Shown here: one piece after another, positions 14,404 through 23,050 of the stretch
Numbering within the stretch: the stretch's first letter is position 1
How the letters are laid out: each line of letters opens with the position of its first letter
Assembly: GCA_020059785.1 (NCBI GenBank)
Contig: JAGVBL010000307.1
Location: 1-23,534 of the forward strand
From: Ignavibacteriales bacterium
GTDB lineage: Bacteria; Bacteroidota; Ignavibacteria; Ignavibacteriales; Melioribacteraceae
Direction of reading: 5' to 3'
DNA: 23,534 bases
Made by a program: the position numbers and the translations under genes
The notes under the pieces: generated by a model
What the model saw: the letters and a program-made list of their open reading frames with translations, nothing else
Database searches by the model: none
What the model was told of the DNA's origin: nothing

Positions 14404-15930
14404 CTATTTTAATATATCGAATGTGAATGAACTAACATGTTGTAAAATTGATTTTGTAGATTCTTCGGTCATACCTAAAAAAGTGCTTGGATAAATTCCA
14501 ATCCAAACTATAAAGATGAGTATAGGGATTAAAACAACAAATTCCCTTACATTCAAATCGGTTAAGTGTTCTTTCAATTCAGGGTTTTTTACTTCTCCAA
14601 AGACTACGCGTTGATACATCCATAATAAATAAACTGCAGCAAAAATTACTCCTGTAGCTGCAAACACAGTATACCACCAGCTATTTAATACCGAAGATTT
14701 GAATGTTCCAAGCAGAATTAAAAACTCACCGATGAATCCATTCAACCCGGGTAAACCAACCGAAGAAAGTGAAGCTATCATTAATGCAACAGCGTATAAA
14801 GGAACCAGTTTAGCAATACCGCCATAATAAGCTATATCTCTTCTGTGAGTTCGTTCATATATAATTCCAACCAAAAGGAAGAGTGCGCCGGTCGATAATC
14901 CGTGATTTACCATTTGAATTACTGCACCTTGCACTGCCTCAACAGTCATAGCAAAAGTTCCAAGCACAACAAATCCAAGATGAGAAACAGAAGAGTAGGC
15001 AACAAGCTTTTTAATATCTGTTTGAACCATTGATACAAGCGCACCATAGATAATTCCAATAATTGCAAGAACTGAAATAAGAGGAGCAAAATTAATTGCC
15101 GATTGCGGAAAGAGAGGCAGACAGTATCTCAAAATTCCGTAAGTACCCATCTTAAGTAATACACCGGCAAGAATAACAGAACCTGCAGTTGGAGCTTCTA
15201 CGTGAGCATCCGGTAACCATGTGTGTAATGGAAACAAAGGAACTTTGATAGCAAAACTTAAGAAGAATGCACCGAACATCCATCCTTGAATTTGATGCGG
15301 GATTGTTGGACCTACCTTGTATAATTCTAATAAATTTGTAGTGAATTTTCCTGTAATTCCGGATGCATAAACAGCAAGCCAGATAATAGCAACAAGCATC
15401 AATAAACTGCCAACCATTGTATAAATAAAGAACTTGATAGATGCATAAATTCTTCTTTCACCGCCCCATATACCAATTATGAAATACATTGGAATGAGCA
15501 TAACTTCCCAGAAAATATAGAACAGGAAAATATCGAGAGAGACGAAGACACCTAACATTCCGGCTTCTAAAAAGAGCATAGAGAAAGTAAACATCTTTAC
15601 ATTTTTTTCAATTGCATTCCAGGTTGATAATAGGGTTAGAGGTGTAAGAAATGTTGTTAATAGAACCAGTAGTAGCGAAATACCATCAACACCAACATTA
15701 TAACTTACATTAAGACTGCTAATCCATAAGACCTGGTGCAGAAACTGGAATTGAGGTTTTGATGAGTCGAAACCAAAATAAATAATTAATGAAATTACAA
15801 ATGCTATTAAGGAAACAAATAATCCGAACCATCTAATAAATTTTGTCTGATTCTTTCCAAAAAATAGAACGGCAACACTTCCAATAATTGGTGTGAAAAG
15901 AAGATATGTTAAAAGTAAATTCTGTTCCAT
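14404..15930 (-). CDS. nuoM: NADH-quinone oxidoreductase subunit M
   Basis: Antiporter-like membrane-arm subunit of complex I. 508 residues, about 14 helices. Channel residues E142 in FLFYIFWEVMLIPMYFIIG and K229 in AIKVPLFPLHTWLPDAHVEAP are present, and VILAGVLLKMGTYGILR and AYSSVSHLGFVVLG are characteristic. Starts 69 bp after nuoL, with AAGGA upstream of the ATG. Its stop touches the start of the antiporter gene (TAG overlapping an alternative GTG), so the two are likely co-translated. Confidence 0.96.
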   Translation of the reverse strand: MEQNLLLTYLLFTPIIGSVAVLFFGKNQTKFIRWFGLFVSLIAFVISLIIYFGFDSSKPQFQFLHQVLWISSLNVSYNVGVDGISLLLVLLTTFLTPLTLLSTWNAIEKNVKMFTFSMLFLEAGMLGVFVSLDIFLFYIFWEVMLIPMYFIIGIWGGERRIYASIKFFIYTMVGSLLMLVAIIWLAVYASGITGKFTTNLLELYKVGPTIPHQIQGWMFGAFFLSFAIKVPLFPLHTWLPDAHVEAPTAGSVILAGVLLKMGTYGILRYCLPLFPQSAINFAPLISVLAIIGIIYGALVSMVQTDIKKLVAYSSVSHLGFVVLGTFAMTVEAVQGAVIQMVNHGLSTGALFLLVGIIYERTHRRDIAYYGGIAKLVPLYAVALMIASLSSVGLPGLNGFIGEFLILLGTFKSSVLNSWWYTVFAATGVIFAAVYLLWMYQRVVFGEVKNPELKEHLTDLNVREFVVLIPILIFIVWIGIYPSTFLGMTEESTKSILQHVSSFTFDILK

Positions 15931-15999
15931 ATAATGTTTTTATTCCTTAGTGCCCTATTATACCGACTTCAATTTGCATTTCATTTAGAAAAACAAAAC

Positions 16000-17940
16000 T
16001 TATAGACTTAATATTACCCACAAAAGTACAAGCGCAATTCCAAGCATCATAATTATTGCATAGAATTGTGTTATTCCATTCTGAATTTTTCTAATAAATC
16101 CCGAACTGGCGTAAACAACTTTTGCTATACCATTAACAGCACCATCAATAATTATATTATCGGTAAACTTCCACAATACTTTTTCAGAACCTTTTTGAAT
16201 GGGTTGAATAACAGCCGCTTCATAAATTTCATCAACAAAATACTTGTTGAGTAGAATGTTGTAAATTTTCTTAAACCTTGCAGAAATTTTTTCAGCAATA
16301 TCGGGCTGCTGAGTATAAATTTTTATTGCAAAGTAAATTGCACTTAATGCAAGAGCAACCGAAAGAACCATTAATAAGATTTCTTCAAAATGTGAATGAG
16401 AGCCGAAGCTATTAAGTTTAGCTATAGCAGGAGCATAAACCGGTTCTAACCAGTTATGAAATAAGTTTCCGTGTTCACCGGAAAATACTTCTGGAATTCC
16501 AATATATCCGCCAATAACCGAGAAGAATGCTAATATCATCAATGGGACTGTCATGACTGCCGGAGATTCATGCGGGTGAACATGATGATGATCGAAGCGC
16601 TCTTTACCATAAAATGTAAGCGATAACAAACGGAACATGTAAAATGCCGTCATCATGGCTGTAATCACCCCGATCAACCAGAATAGTATTCCACCATTGG
16701 CATAAGAATACCAGAGTATTTCATCTTTGCTGAAGAAACCAGATAAACCGGGAATTCCAGCAATAGCTAATGTTGCAATAAAAAAAGTAGCATACGTCTT
16801 AGGCATATATTTTTTCAAACCGCCATAACGCTGAATGTTCTGTTCTTCGTGCATTCCATGAATTACAGAACCGGCGCCAAGAAAGAGAAGTGCTTTAAAG
16901 AAAGCATGAGTCATAACATGAAAAATTGATGCACTGAATGCACCAACACCGGCAGCTAAAAACATATAACCTAACTGGCTTACCGTAGAATAAGCTAAAA
17001 CTTTTTTAATATCGTTCTGAACTAATCCTATTGTTGCAGCCATTAATGCAGTAAGCAGACCAATTACAGCAACAACCATCATAACAGTTGGAGCCGAAGC
17101 AAAAATTATTGAAGTGCGGGAAACCATATATACACCGGCAGTAACCATTGTTGCGGCATGTATTAGTGCGGATACCGGGGTTGGACCAGCCATTGCATCC
17201 GGCAGCCAAACAAATAATGGGATCTGTGCCGATTTACCGGTTGCACCAATAAATAAAAATATTGCAATCAAACCGAAAGTAGCTTCCGAAACCGGGAATG
17301 AAGCAGCTTTATTGAACACTTCAGTAAAATTGAGTGAGTCAAATGTGTAGTATATTAAGAACATACCAAGGAGAAATCCGAAATCGCCGATACGGTTAAC
17401 TACAAATGCTTTCTTTGCCGCTTCGGGAACTGTTCCCTTTTCAAATTTTCTATCGTACCAGAATCCAATTAAAAGGTAAGAACAAAGCCCAACACCTTCC
17501 CACCCTAAAAATAAAACAACAAAATTATCGCCAAGTACTAAATTCATCATTGCAAAGATGAAAAGGTTTAGATAAGCAAAGAATCTCCAGAAACCTTTAT
17601 CACCATGCATATAACCAATTGAATAAACGTGAATTAAAAATCCTACACCGGTAACAATCAAAGACATAGTTAATGATAGTTGATCTACAAGGTAGGCGAA
17701 TTTTATATTCAGCCCGGCGACATTTAACCATGTGAATAATTCAATTGTGTTACTTCTATTTTCAACCGGCAAACTAAGTGTTTCAAAAAAAGCAAGCAGT
17801 GTAACAAGGAAAGCGATACCAATTGTAGAACTTCCAATAATGCCGATAACTTTTTCGTTTTTAATTTTGGATCCGAAGAGACCGTTAAATAAAAATCCTA
17901 ATAACGGCAAAAGAACAGTTAGATAGATTAAATTTATCAT
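16000..17940 (-). CDS. nuoL: NADH-quinone oxidoreductase subunit L
   Basis: Largest and most distal proton-pumping subunit of complex I. 646 residues: a 14-helix antiporter core, then the C-terminal extension whose long lateral helix (about 560-590) and last anchor run along NuoM and NuoN. E148 in LFLGWEGVGLCSYLLIGFWY and K236 in GKSAQIPLFVWLPDAMAGP match the pumping channel, with H261 in SALIHAATMVTAG. A His-rich loop, RFDHHHVHPHESP, follows helix 12. Starts 7 bp after nuoK. Length is near the usual 610-660. Confidence 0.96.
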   Translation of the reverse strand: MINLIYLTVLLPLLGFLFNGLFGSKIKNEKVIGIIGSSTIGIAFLVTLLAFFETLSLPVENRSNTIELFTWLNVAGLNIKFAYLVDQLSLTMSLIVTGVGFLIHVYSIGYMHGDKGFWRFFAYLNLFIFAMMNLVLGDNFVVLFLGWEGVGLCSYLLIGFWYDRKFEKGTVPEAAKKAFVVNRIGDFGFLLGMFLIYYTFDSLNFTEVFNKAASFPVSEATFGLIAIFLFIGATGKSAQIPLFVWLPDAMAGPTPVSALIHAATMVTAGVYMVSRTSIIFASAPTVMMVVAVIGLLTALMAATIGLVQNDIKKVLAYSTVSQLGYMFLAAGVGAFSASIFHVMTHAFFKALLFLGAGSVIHGMHEEQNIQRYGGLKKYMPKTYATFFIATLAIAGIPGLSGFFSKDEILWYSYANGGILFWLIGVITAMMTAFYMFRLLSLTFYGKERFDHHHVHPHESPAVMTVPLMILAFFSVIGGYIGIPEVFSGEHGNLFHNWLEPVYAPAIAKLNSFGSHSHFEEILLMVLSVALALSAIYFAIKIYTQQPDIAEKISARFKKIYNILLNKYFVDEIYEAAVIQPIQKGSEKVLWKFTDNIIIDGAVNGIAKVVYASSGFIRKIQNGITQFYAIIMMLGIALVLLWVILSL

Positions 17941-17947
17941 CCGGTTA

Positions 17948-18256
17948 TTACCACCTGAAGATGTTTATTTCATCAATGTTAACAGTTAATTTATTTCTGA
18001 ATACAGCAATAATAATAGCCAGCCCAACAGCCGCTTCTGCTGCTGCAACAGTCATTACAAAAAATACAAATATCTGACCAATTGGATTTCCTAAATAAGA
18101 TGAAAAAGCAACGAGAGATAAATTTGCAGAATTCAACATCAATTCTATACACATAAAAACCACTATTGCATTACGGCGGATAAGTACACCCGTTACACCA
18201 ACAACAAACATAAATGCGCTCAAAATTAAATAGTATTCAATTGGTATAGAAGACAT
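17948..18256 (-). CDS. nuoK: NADH-quinone oxidoreductase subunit K
   Basis: 102-residue, three-helix membrane-arm subunit. The two buried glutamates needed for proton transfer are E38 (VVFMCIELMLNSANL) and E74 (AAAEAAVGLAI). Length and motif order are standard. It sits between nuoJ (30 bp) and nuoL (7 bp). Confidence 0.96.
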   Translation of the reverse strand: MSSIPIEYYLILSAFMFVVGVTGVLIRRNAIVVFMCIELMLNSANLSLVAFSSYLGNPIGQIFVFFVMTVAAAEAAVGLAIIIAVFRNKLTVNIDEINIFRW

Positions 18257-18286
18257 AATTATTAAAACCTCTTAAAATAAAATTGG

Positions 18287-18802
18287 TTATTCAAATTTTT
18301 TCTTTGCTAAAACCATTGCACCGATAGTTGCTGCAAGTAATAAAAATCCGGCAACTTCAAATGGAAGAATGTAATTTGTGTATAGTTCCCTTCCAATAGA
18401 TTGAATAGTTCCTGTTTCAATACTCTTTAGCTGATCCGGTGTAAGATTACCCGATGGTTTACCGACAAGTATTAAGTAAGCAACTTGAATAAAAACAAAA
18501 ACAGTTATAAACAGAGCAAACATTTTAATTGGTTTTTTATCAAGGAAGACTTTCGGTTCACTCTCTGTTCTAAGAAGCATAAGAACAAAAAGGAAAAGAA
18601 CCATTATTGCACCGGCATAAACAATAATCTGAACGACTGAAATAAACTGAGCATTTAATAAAAGATAAAGTCCGGCTAAAGCAAAAAAGTTGAGTACAAG
18701 AAAAACGGCACTTATTACTGCGTTGGGTCTTGTAATCATCATTACAGATGATACAGCCGCTATGAGAGCAAGAGTTATGAAAAGAATAATTTCTGCATTC
18801 AT
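18287..18802 (-). CDS. nuoJ: NADH-quinone oxidoreductase subunit J
   Basis: 171-residue, five-helix membrane-arm subunit of complex I. The family motif is seen in AVFLVLNFFALAGLYLLLNAQFI, followed by QIIVYAGAIMVLFLFVLMLL, which holds the flexible helix involved in quinone-coupled motion. Its ATG directly follows the asnS stop codon with no gap (TAA then ATG), so it depends on asnS transcription and probably on translational coupling. nuoA-I are not upstream. Confidence 0.95.
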   Translation of the reverse strand: MNAEIILFITLALIAAVSSVMMITRPNAVISAVFLVLNFFALAGLYLLLNAQFISVVQIIVYAGAIMVLFLFVLMLLRTESEPKVFLDKKPIKMFALFITVFVFIQVAYLILVGKPSGNLTPDQLKSIETGTIQSIGRELYTNYILPFEVAGFLLLAATIGAMVLAKKKFE

Positions 18803-20101
18803 TTATGGAGTATTCCTATAAATCATTCGTGGAAATGGAATTGCTTCGCGCAAGTGTTCTAATCCGCAAATCCAGCTAACAGTTCTCTCAAGGCCAAGTC
18901 CGAATCCTGAATGTGGAACAGTACCAAATCTTCTTAGATCGAGATACCATTCAAAAAACTGCTGGGGTAAATTATGTTCTTTTATTCTTTCTAATAACAG
19001 ATCAAGATTGTCTTCGCGCTGACTGCCGCCGATAATTTCTCCGTATCCTTCGGGTGCAATAACATCTACTGCCAAAGCAACTTTGGGATTTTCGGGATCG
19101 CGTTTCATATAAAAAGCTTTTACTTCTGATGGATAACGGTGAATCATAACCGGCCGGTCGAAATCCTCGCCTATTAATGTTTCGTCAGTTCCACCTAGAT
19201 CATTTCCCCACTTAAAATCGACTCCCTTCCTCCTCAAAATATCAACTGCCTCATCGTATGAAATACGCGGGAAAGGTCTAACAACTTTTTCCAATTTGGA
19301 AATATCGCGTTCAAGTTCCTTTAATTCTTCTGCTCTATCCTTTAATACTGTTTGAACAATATATTCAATAAATTCTTCTGCAAGGTCCATATCATCATTA
19401 AGATCGTAGAAAGCCATTTCAGGTTCAACCATCCAGAACTCTGTTAAATGTCTTCTTGTTTTGGATTTCTCTGCTCGGAAAGTTGGTCCGAATGTATAAA
19501 CTTTACCAAGAGCCATAGCACCGCTTTCTGCATAAAGTTGCCCGCTCTGTGTTAGGTAAGCTTTACCGAGATCGAAATATTCCATTTCGAATAATGTTGA
19601 AGTACCTTCGCATGCATTAGGTGTAATAATCGGCGGATCAAAAAGTGTGAATCCTCTTTCGTCAAAAAAATCGCGGATAGCTTTTACAATTCTATGCCGG
19701 ATTTTTAGTATGGCAACTTGCTTTTTTGAACGGACCCATAAATGGCGGTTATCAATAAGGAATTCAATACCATGTTCCTTTGGTGTAATAGGATATTCGT
19801 GAGCTAATCCAATCATTTTAAAATCGACAACATCAAGCTCATATCCGCCAACAGCGCGTTTTTCTTCCCTTACTTTTCCTTTAACTTCAAAGCTGGATTC
19901 CTGGGTAATTTTTTCTGCAGAATCGAAAATTTCTTCTGAAACATTCCCTTTGAAAACGACGCACTGCACATACCCGGTTCCATCGCGCATAATTAAAAAT
20001 TTTAATTTACCGCTCGATCTCTTATTGTAAAGCCAACCCCTAAGGGTAACTTCTTTACCAACATGTTTTGAAAGGTCTTTGATATAAACTGTAGGTCTCA
20101 T
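18803..20101 (-). CDS. asnS: asparagine--tRNA ligase
   Basis: Class IIb aminoacyl-tRNA synthetase that charges tRNA-Asn with asparagine. From the ATG at 20101 it has 432 residues: an OB-fold anticodon domain (about 1-105, LRGWLYNKRSSGKLKFLIMR), then the catalytic domain with motif 2 (TFGPTFRAEKSKTRRHLTEF, about 203-222) and motif 3 (GFGLGLERTVSWICGLEHLR from 399). IPFPRMIYRN at the end is typical of AsnRS; AspRS would differ here. The frame is open 14 codons further upstream, but family alignment favours MRPTVYIKDL as the start. No strong Shine-Dalgarno. It leads directly into nuoJ. Confidence 0.95.
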   Translation of the reverse strand: MRPTVYIKDLSKHVGKEVTLRGWLYNKRSSGKLKFLIMRDGTGYVQCVVFKGNVSEEIFDSAEKITQESSFEVKGKVREEKRAVGGYELDVVDFKMIGLAHEYPITPKEHGIEFLIDNRHLWVRSKKQVAILKIRHRIVKAIRDFFDERGFTLFDPPIITPNACEGTSTLFEMEYFDLGKAYLTQSGQLYAESGAMALGKVYTFGPTFRAEKSKTRRHLTEFWMVEPEMAFYDLNDDMDLAEEFIEYIVQTVLKDRAEELKELERDISKLEKVVRPFPRISYDEAVDILRRKGVDFKWGNDLGGTDETLIGEDFDRPVMIHRYPSEVKAFYMKRDPENPKVALAVDVIAPEGYGEIIGGSQREDNLDLLLERIKEHNLPQQFFEWYLDLRRFGTVPHSGFGLGLERTVSWICGLEHLREAIPFPRMIYRNTP

Positions 20102-20177
20102 TATCTGAATTTTTTGTGAAAAATGATTGGCAAATATAGTCATCAGTCTGTTATAAGTGCAAAAGACTGATAATTTT

Positions 20178-21740
20178 TCAAATAAATACTTTTAACGATC
20201 TTCCGAATATTTCTTCAAACAATCCCTTTCTCCTTTCCAAACTCCATAACTCAATTTCAGGATTACTATTTTTTCTTATCCCAAGGTATAATTCAACAGA
20301 ACTTCTCTTCACTCTGCACTCTACACTCTGCACTATCCTTTTGTGTGTTCTATCGAGTGAATCAGCAACTCTTAAAATTGCTGAGAGCTTTTTAACTATT
20401 AACTGGTTTCTTTCCGGTAATTCAATAAATTCATCATGATTTTTTTTAGGATGACTTTTGCGATGATAGCGCGACGTATGAGCAATTATACCAATCTCAT
20501 TATCATTAAAACCGAGCAGCTCACTGTTACGAATAATGTAATAACTATGGTAGTGATGATTTGTATGCGCTATATGATAACCAATATCATGCAGAATTGA
20601 AGCAGCTTCCAGATATTCTCTGCATTCATCGCCAAGTTGATGTAAGTTTTTCAAATCATCAAAAATCTTAAGAGCAAAACCGGTTATATACTTACAATGT
20701 TCTCTGTCGTAATTGCAAGATTCCGAAAGGTGCTTAATACTTTCTTTCCGTATATCAATCAAATTAGGTTTTGTTGAACCGTTAATGTGTTCTTTCTGAA
20801 GCGTATCAATTACAATACCTTCTCTTAAAGCATAACCCGAAATAGTCATCTTTTCTAAACCGAACAAATCAAATATTGTAGATAAAATTATTATACCGGC
20901 TGGAACAATATCGGCTCTCTTTTCATCAAGTCCCGGAATTTTTTTCCTTTTATCAATAGTCTTTCTTTTAAGAATTTCTTTCTCAATTACCTTTAATTCA
21001 CTTTTAGAAAATTCAAAATTATTCAGAATAGTTTGAGAGGAATTTGAACCGCCATTTCTCATTGCCTGGATCATTAACCCCGCTGCCATTATAGTTCCGG
21101 AAGAACCCGCACAGACATTAAACCCTTCTTTCTTCATTAATTCCGAAGCATGAAAAATTTCTCCTTCAACCCACTTACGGCATTCCATTATTCTTGCATT
21201 GGTTATTTCAAAATCCGGAAAGAATTTATGTGCAAGTCTAACAGCACCTATTTTTAAACTTACTGTCTGAAGCATCTTTCCTTTACTGCCAACAACAAAT
21301 TCAGTACTTCCGCCTCCAATATCAAAAACAAGTGCTTTTTTGTTGTAGATCGGAACAGCTTTCAAAATTCCGAGATAAATCAAACGTGCTTCTTCATATC
21401 CGCTTATCACTTCTATTTCAATACCCGTTTGATTATAAACCTGATCAATAAAATCATTTTTATTATGGGATTCTCTTACAGCGCTTGTTGCAACTGCTCT
21501 TATAGTAGCATTATGTGAATCGGCAATTACTTTGAATCTCTTTAAACAAGCAATTGCACGGACTGCCGCTTCAGGTTTAATGAATTTAATATCACCTGTA
21601 CTTCCCTGGCTAAGGCGAATTACCTCCTTTTCTCTATCGATGATTTCAAAGTTCCCGTCTTCTTTAATTTTTACCACAATTAGATGAAAAGAATTTGTAC
21701 CGATATCAATTGCTGCAAGATTATTGGAGTTGAGTTTCAT
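20178..21740 (-). CDS. Ppx/GppA-type exopolyphosphatase / pppGpp phosphatase
   Basis: Hydrolyses inorganic polyphosphate and/or pppGpp; sequence alone does not tell which. 520 residues. The N-terminal ASKHA-fold phosphatase domain has AIDIGTNSFHLIVV (10-23), ATSAVRES (84-91), SGYEEARLIYLG (113-124), VFDIGGGSTEFVVG (138-151) and AGSSGTI (211-217). The C-terminal HD domain has SILHDIGYHIAHTNHHYHS (381-399). Its ATG overlaps the GT9 stop by 4 bp. Residues 470-479 are encoded by a 7-bp tandem repeat. It lies 76 bp upstream of asnS. Confidence 0.9.
   Translation of the reverse strand: MKLNSNNLAAIDIGTNSFHLIVVKIKEDGNFEIIDREKEVIRLSQGSTGDIKFIKPEAAVRAIACLKRFKVIADSHNATIRAVATSAVRESHNKNDFIDQVYNQTGIEIEVISGYEEARLIYLGILKAVPIYNKKALVFDIGGGSTEFVVGSKGKMLQTVSLKIGAVRLAHKFFPDFEITNARIMECRKWVEGEIFHASELMKKEGFNVCAGSSGTIMAAGLMIQAMRNGGSNSSQTILNNFEFSKSELKVIEKEILKRKTIDKRKKIPGLDEKRADIVPAGIIILSTIFDLFGLEKMTISGYALREGIVIDTLQKEHINGSTKPNLIDIRKESIKHLSESCNYDREHCKYITGFALKIFDDLKNLHQLGDECREYLEAASILHDIGYHIAHTNHHYHSYYIIRNSELLGFNDNEIGIIAHTSRYHRKSHPKKNHDEFIELPERNQLIVKKLSAILRVADSLDRTHKRIVQSVECRVKRSSVELYLGIRKNSNPEIELWSLERRKGLFEEIFGRSLKVFI
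20306..20333 (-). repeat. four tandem 7-bp repeats inside the Ppx/GppA gene
   Basis: On the - strand the units read GTGCAGA, GTGTAGA, GTGCAGA, GTGAAGA. Because 7 is not a multiple of 3, each unit is read in a different phase, giving VQSVECRVK near the protein's C-terminal beta-strand region. A change of one unit would shift the frame. Confidence 0.75.
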
Positions 21741-22825
21741 GTCACCTTCTTTTCGAGGAGTAGTTTAGCAAGGTTAATTACATCATCTACAGTAATATCA
21801 CACATTAATTCGGATTTGCGGATAAACATTTTATTTGAACCAACCGGAGCCCAATTAAAAGGGTTTGTAGGACCGAAAAGAGAAATTAACGGAGTTGCTG
21901 TTGCACCGGCTACGTGCATAACACCTGTATCATTTGAAATAAATAAATTGCTGCCAGATATTAAAGCCGCTAATTGCGAAACCGTCTTATTCAAAAAATA
22001 TCCTTTAACAGGGAATTCTTTTTTTATTATATCAATTATTTCTTTATCTGCACGGCTGCCGGTAAAGTATATCTCTGCATTAAATTCTATTTCCAATCTT
22101 TTAACTAATTCAATAAAATTAAAAACCGACCATCTATTTTGCGGTTTGCCGGCACCGGCATGAATCCCTATTATAATTTTTCCATCTTCATTATTTTTTT
22201 GTAAAAATTCTTTTGCAAAAAGATTATCCCTGTCATCATAATTTATCTGGGATGATAAATTTTTTGTTGTAATGCCGAATGGGCGGACAATATCCAATAT
22301 GAATTCGGATACATGAGAATCGGGATTCTTTTTCCAGTTAAGATCGAATCTATAATTGAATACATAATTCATTTCGTTGAATCTGCCATCAAGTGAATTT
22401 GGACCAATTTTGATTTTAGCTTTTGAAAATCCAGCCAGAAGACAACTTGTTGTTGAGATTGCAACAGTAACGGGTACAATTGCCAGGTCATAATTTCTTC
22501 TTATAATTTTATAAAGCGAGTAAATATAAAATAGATTGAAAAAATATTTTTTATTGAAAACGAACAGTTCATCTATAAGTATATTTTTCTTTAGTGCAAA
22601 ATAATTTTCGACACTTGCAATAAGTGTAATTTTGCAATCAGGAAAATTTTCTTTTATTGCCCGGAATAATGGAACCGTTGCAAGCATATCGCCAAATTGA
22701 TTATGCTGACGTACAATAAGAATTTTATTCGGCCGATCAATTTTACATTGACTAAGTTCTTCAACAGATAATAATTTCTTAAGGAAGGATGTTAAACGCG
22801 ACTTAATTTTGTTTTGAGATGACAT
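21737..22825 (-). CDS. glycosyltransferase family 9, heptosyltransferase-like
   Basis: A 362-residue GT-B fold enzyme resembling ADP-heptose:LPS heptosyltransferases, likely adding a sugar to lipopolysaccharide or another surface glycan at the inner membrane. Motifs: GDMLATVPLFRAIKENFP (45-62) in the acceptor domain, GIHAGAGKPQNRW (220-232), SNDTGVMHVAGA (297-308) and FGPTNPFNWAP (317-327) in the nucleotide-sugar domain. Donor and acceptor cannot be assigned. It overlaps the upstream DUF4834-like gene by one base (TGATG) and the downstream Ppx/GppA gene by four (ATGA), so the three are tightly coupled. Confidence 0.87.
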   Translation of the reverse strand: MSSQNKIKSRLTSFLKKLLSVEELSQCKIDRPNKILIVRQHNQFGDMLATVPLFRAIKENFPDCKITLIASVENYFALKKNILIDELFVFNKKYFFNLFYIYSLYKIIRRNYDLAIVPVTVAISTTSCLLAGFSKAKIKIGPNSLDGRFNEMNYVFNYRFDLNWKKNPDSHVSEFILDIVRPFGITTKNLSSQINYDDRDNLFAKEFLQKNNEDGKIIIGIHAGAGKPQNRWSVFNFIELVKRLEIEFNAEIYFTGSRADKEIIDIIKKEFPVKGYFLNKTVSQLAALISGSNLFISNDTGVMHVAGATATPLISLFGPTNPFNWAPVGSNKMFIRKSELMCDITVDDVINLAKLLLEKKVT

Positions 22826-23049
22826 CAGGATTTATTTTTTGAATTATCCGTTCCAGTATTAGTTATATCTTCATATTCGGCATCAATAACATCTTCTTTC
22901 CTTATATTATACTTCGATTTATACGGTTTGAAAGTACTCTTCTTTTTTTCGGCTGTTTTACCTGACGTAAGTAAACTCATAAAATTTTTTACCATTCTAA
23001 TTATTAAGTAAAATAGAAGTCCCCATAATATTATTCTTAAAAACGCCAT
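22825..23049 (-). CDS. small DUF4834-like membrane protein
   Basis: 74 residues with one N-terminal membrane helix (about 4-24, LRIILWGLLFYLIIRMVKNF), then a basic segment (KKKSTFKPYKSKYN) and the acidic motif EDVIDAEYEDI. This layout matches the small DUF4834-type proteins common in Bacteroidota and relatives, whose function is unknown. It is one base from the kinase gene upstream and overlaps the glycosyltransferase start. Confidence 0.65.
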   Translation of the reverse strand: MAFLRIILWGLLFYLIIRMVKNFMSLLTSGKTAEKKKSTFKPYKSKYNIRKEDVIDAEYEDITNTGTDNSKNKS

Positions 23050-23050
23050 T

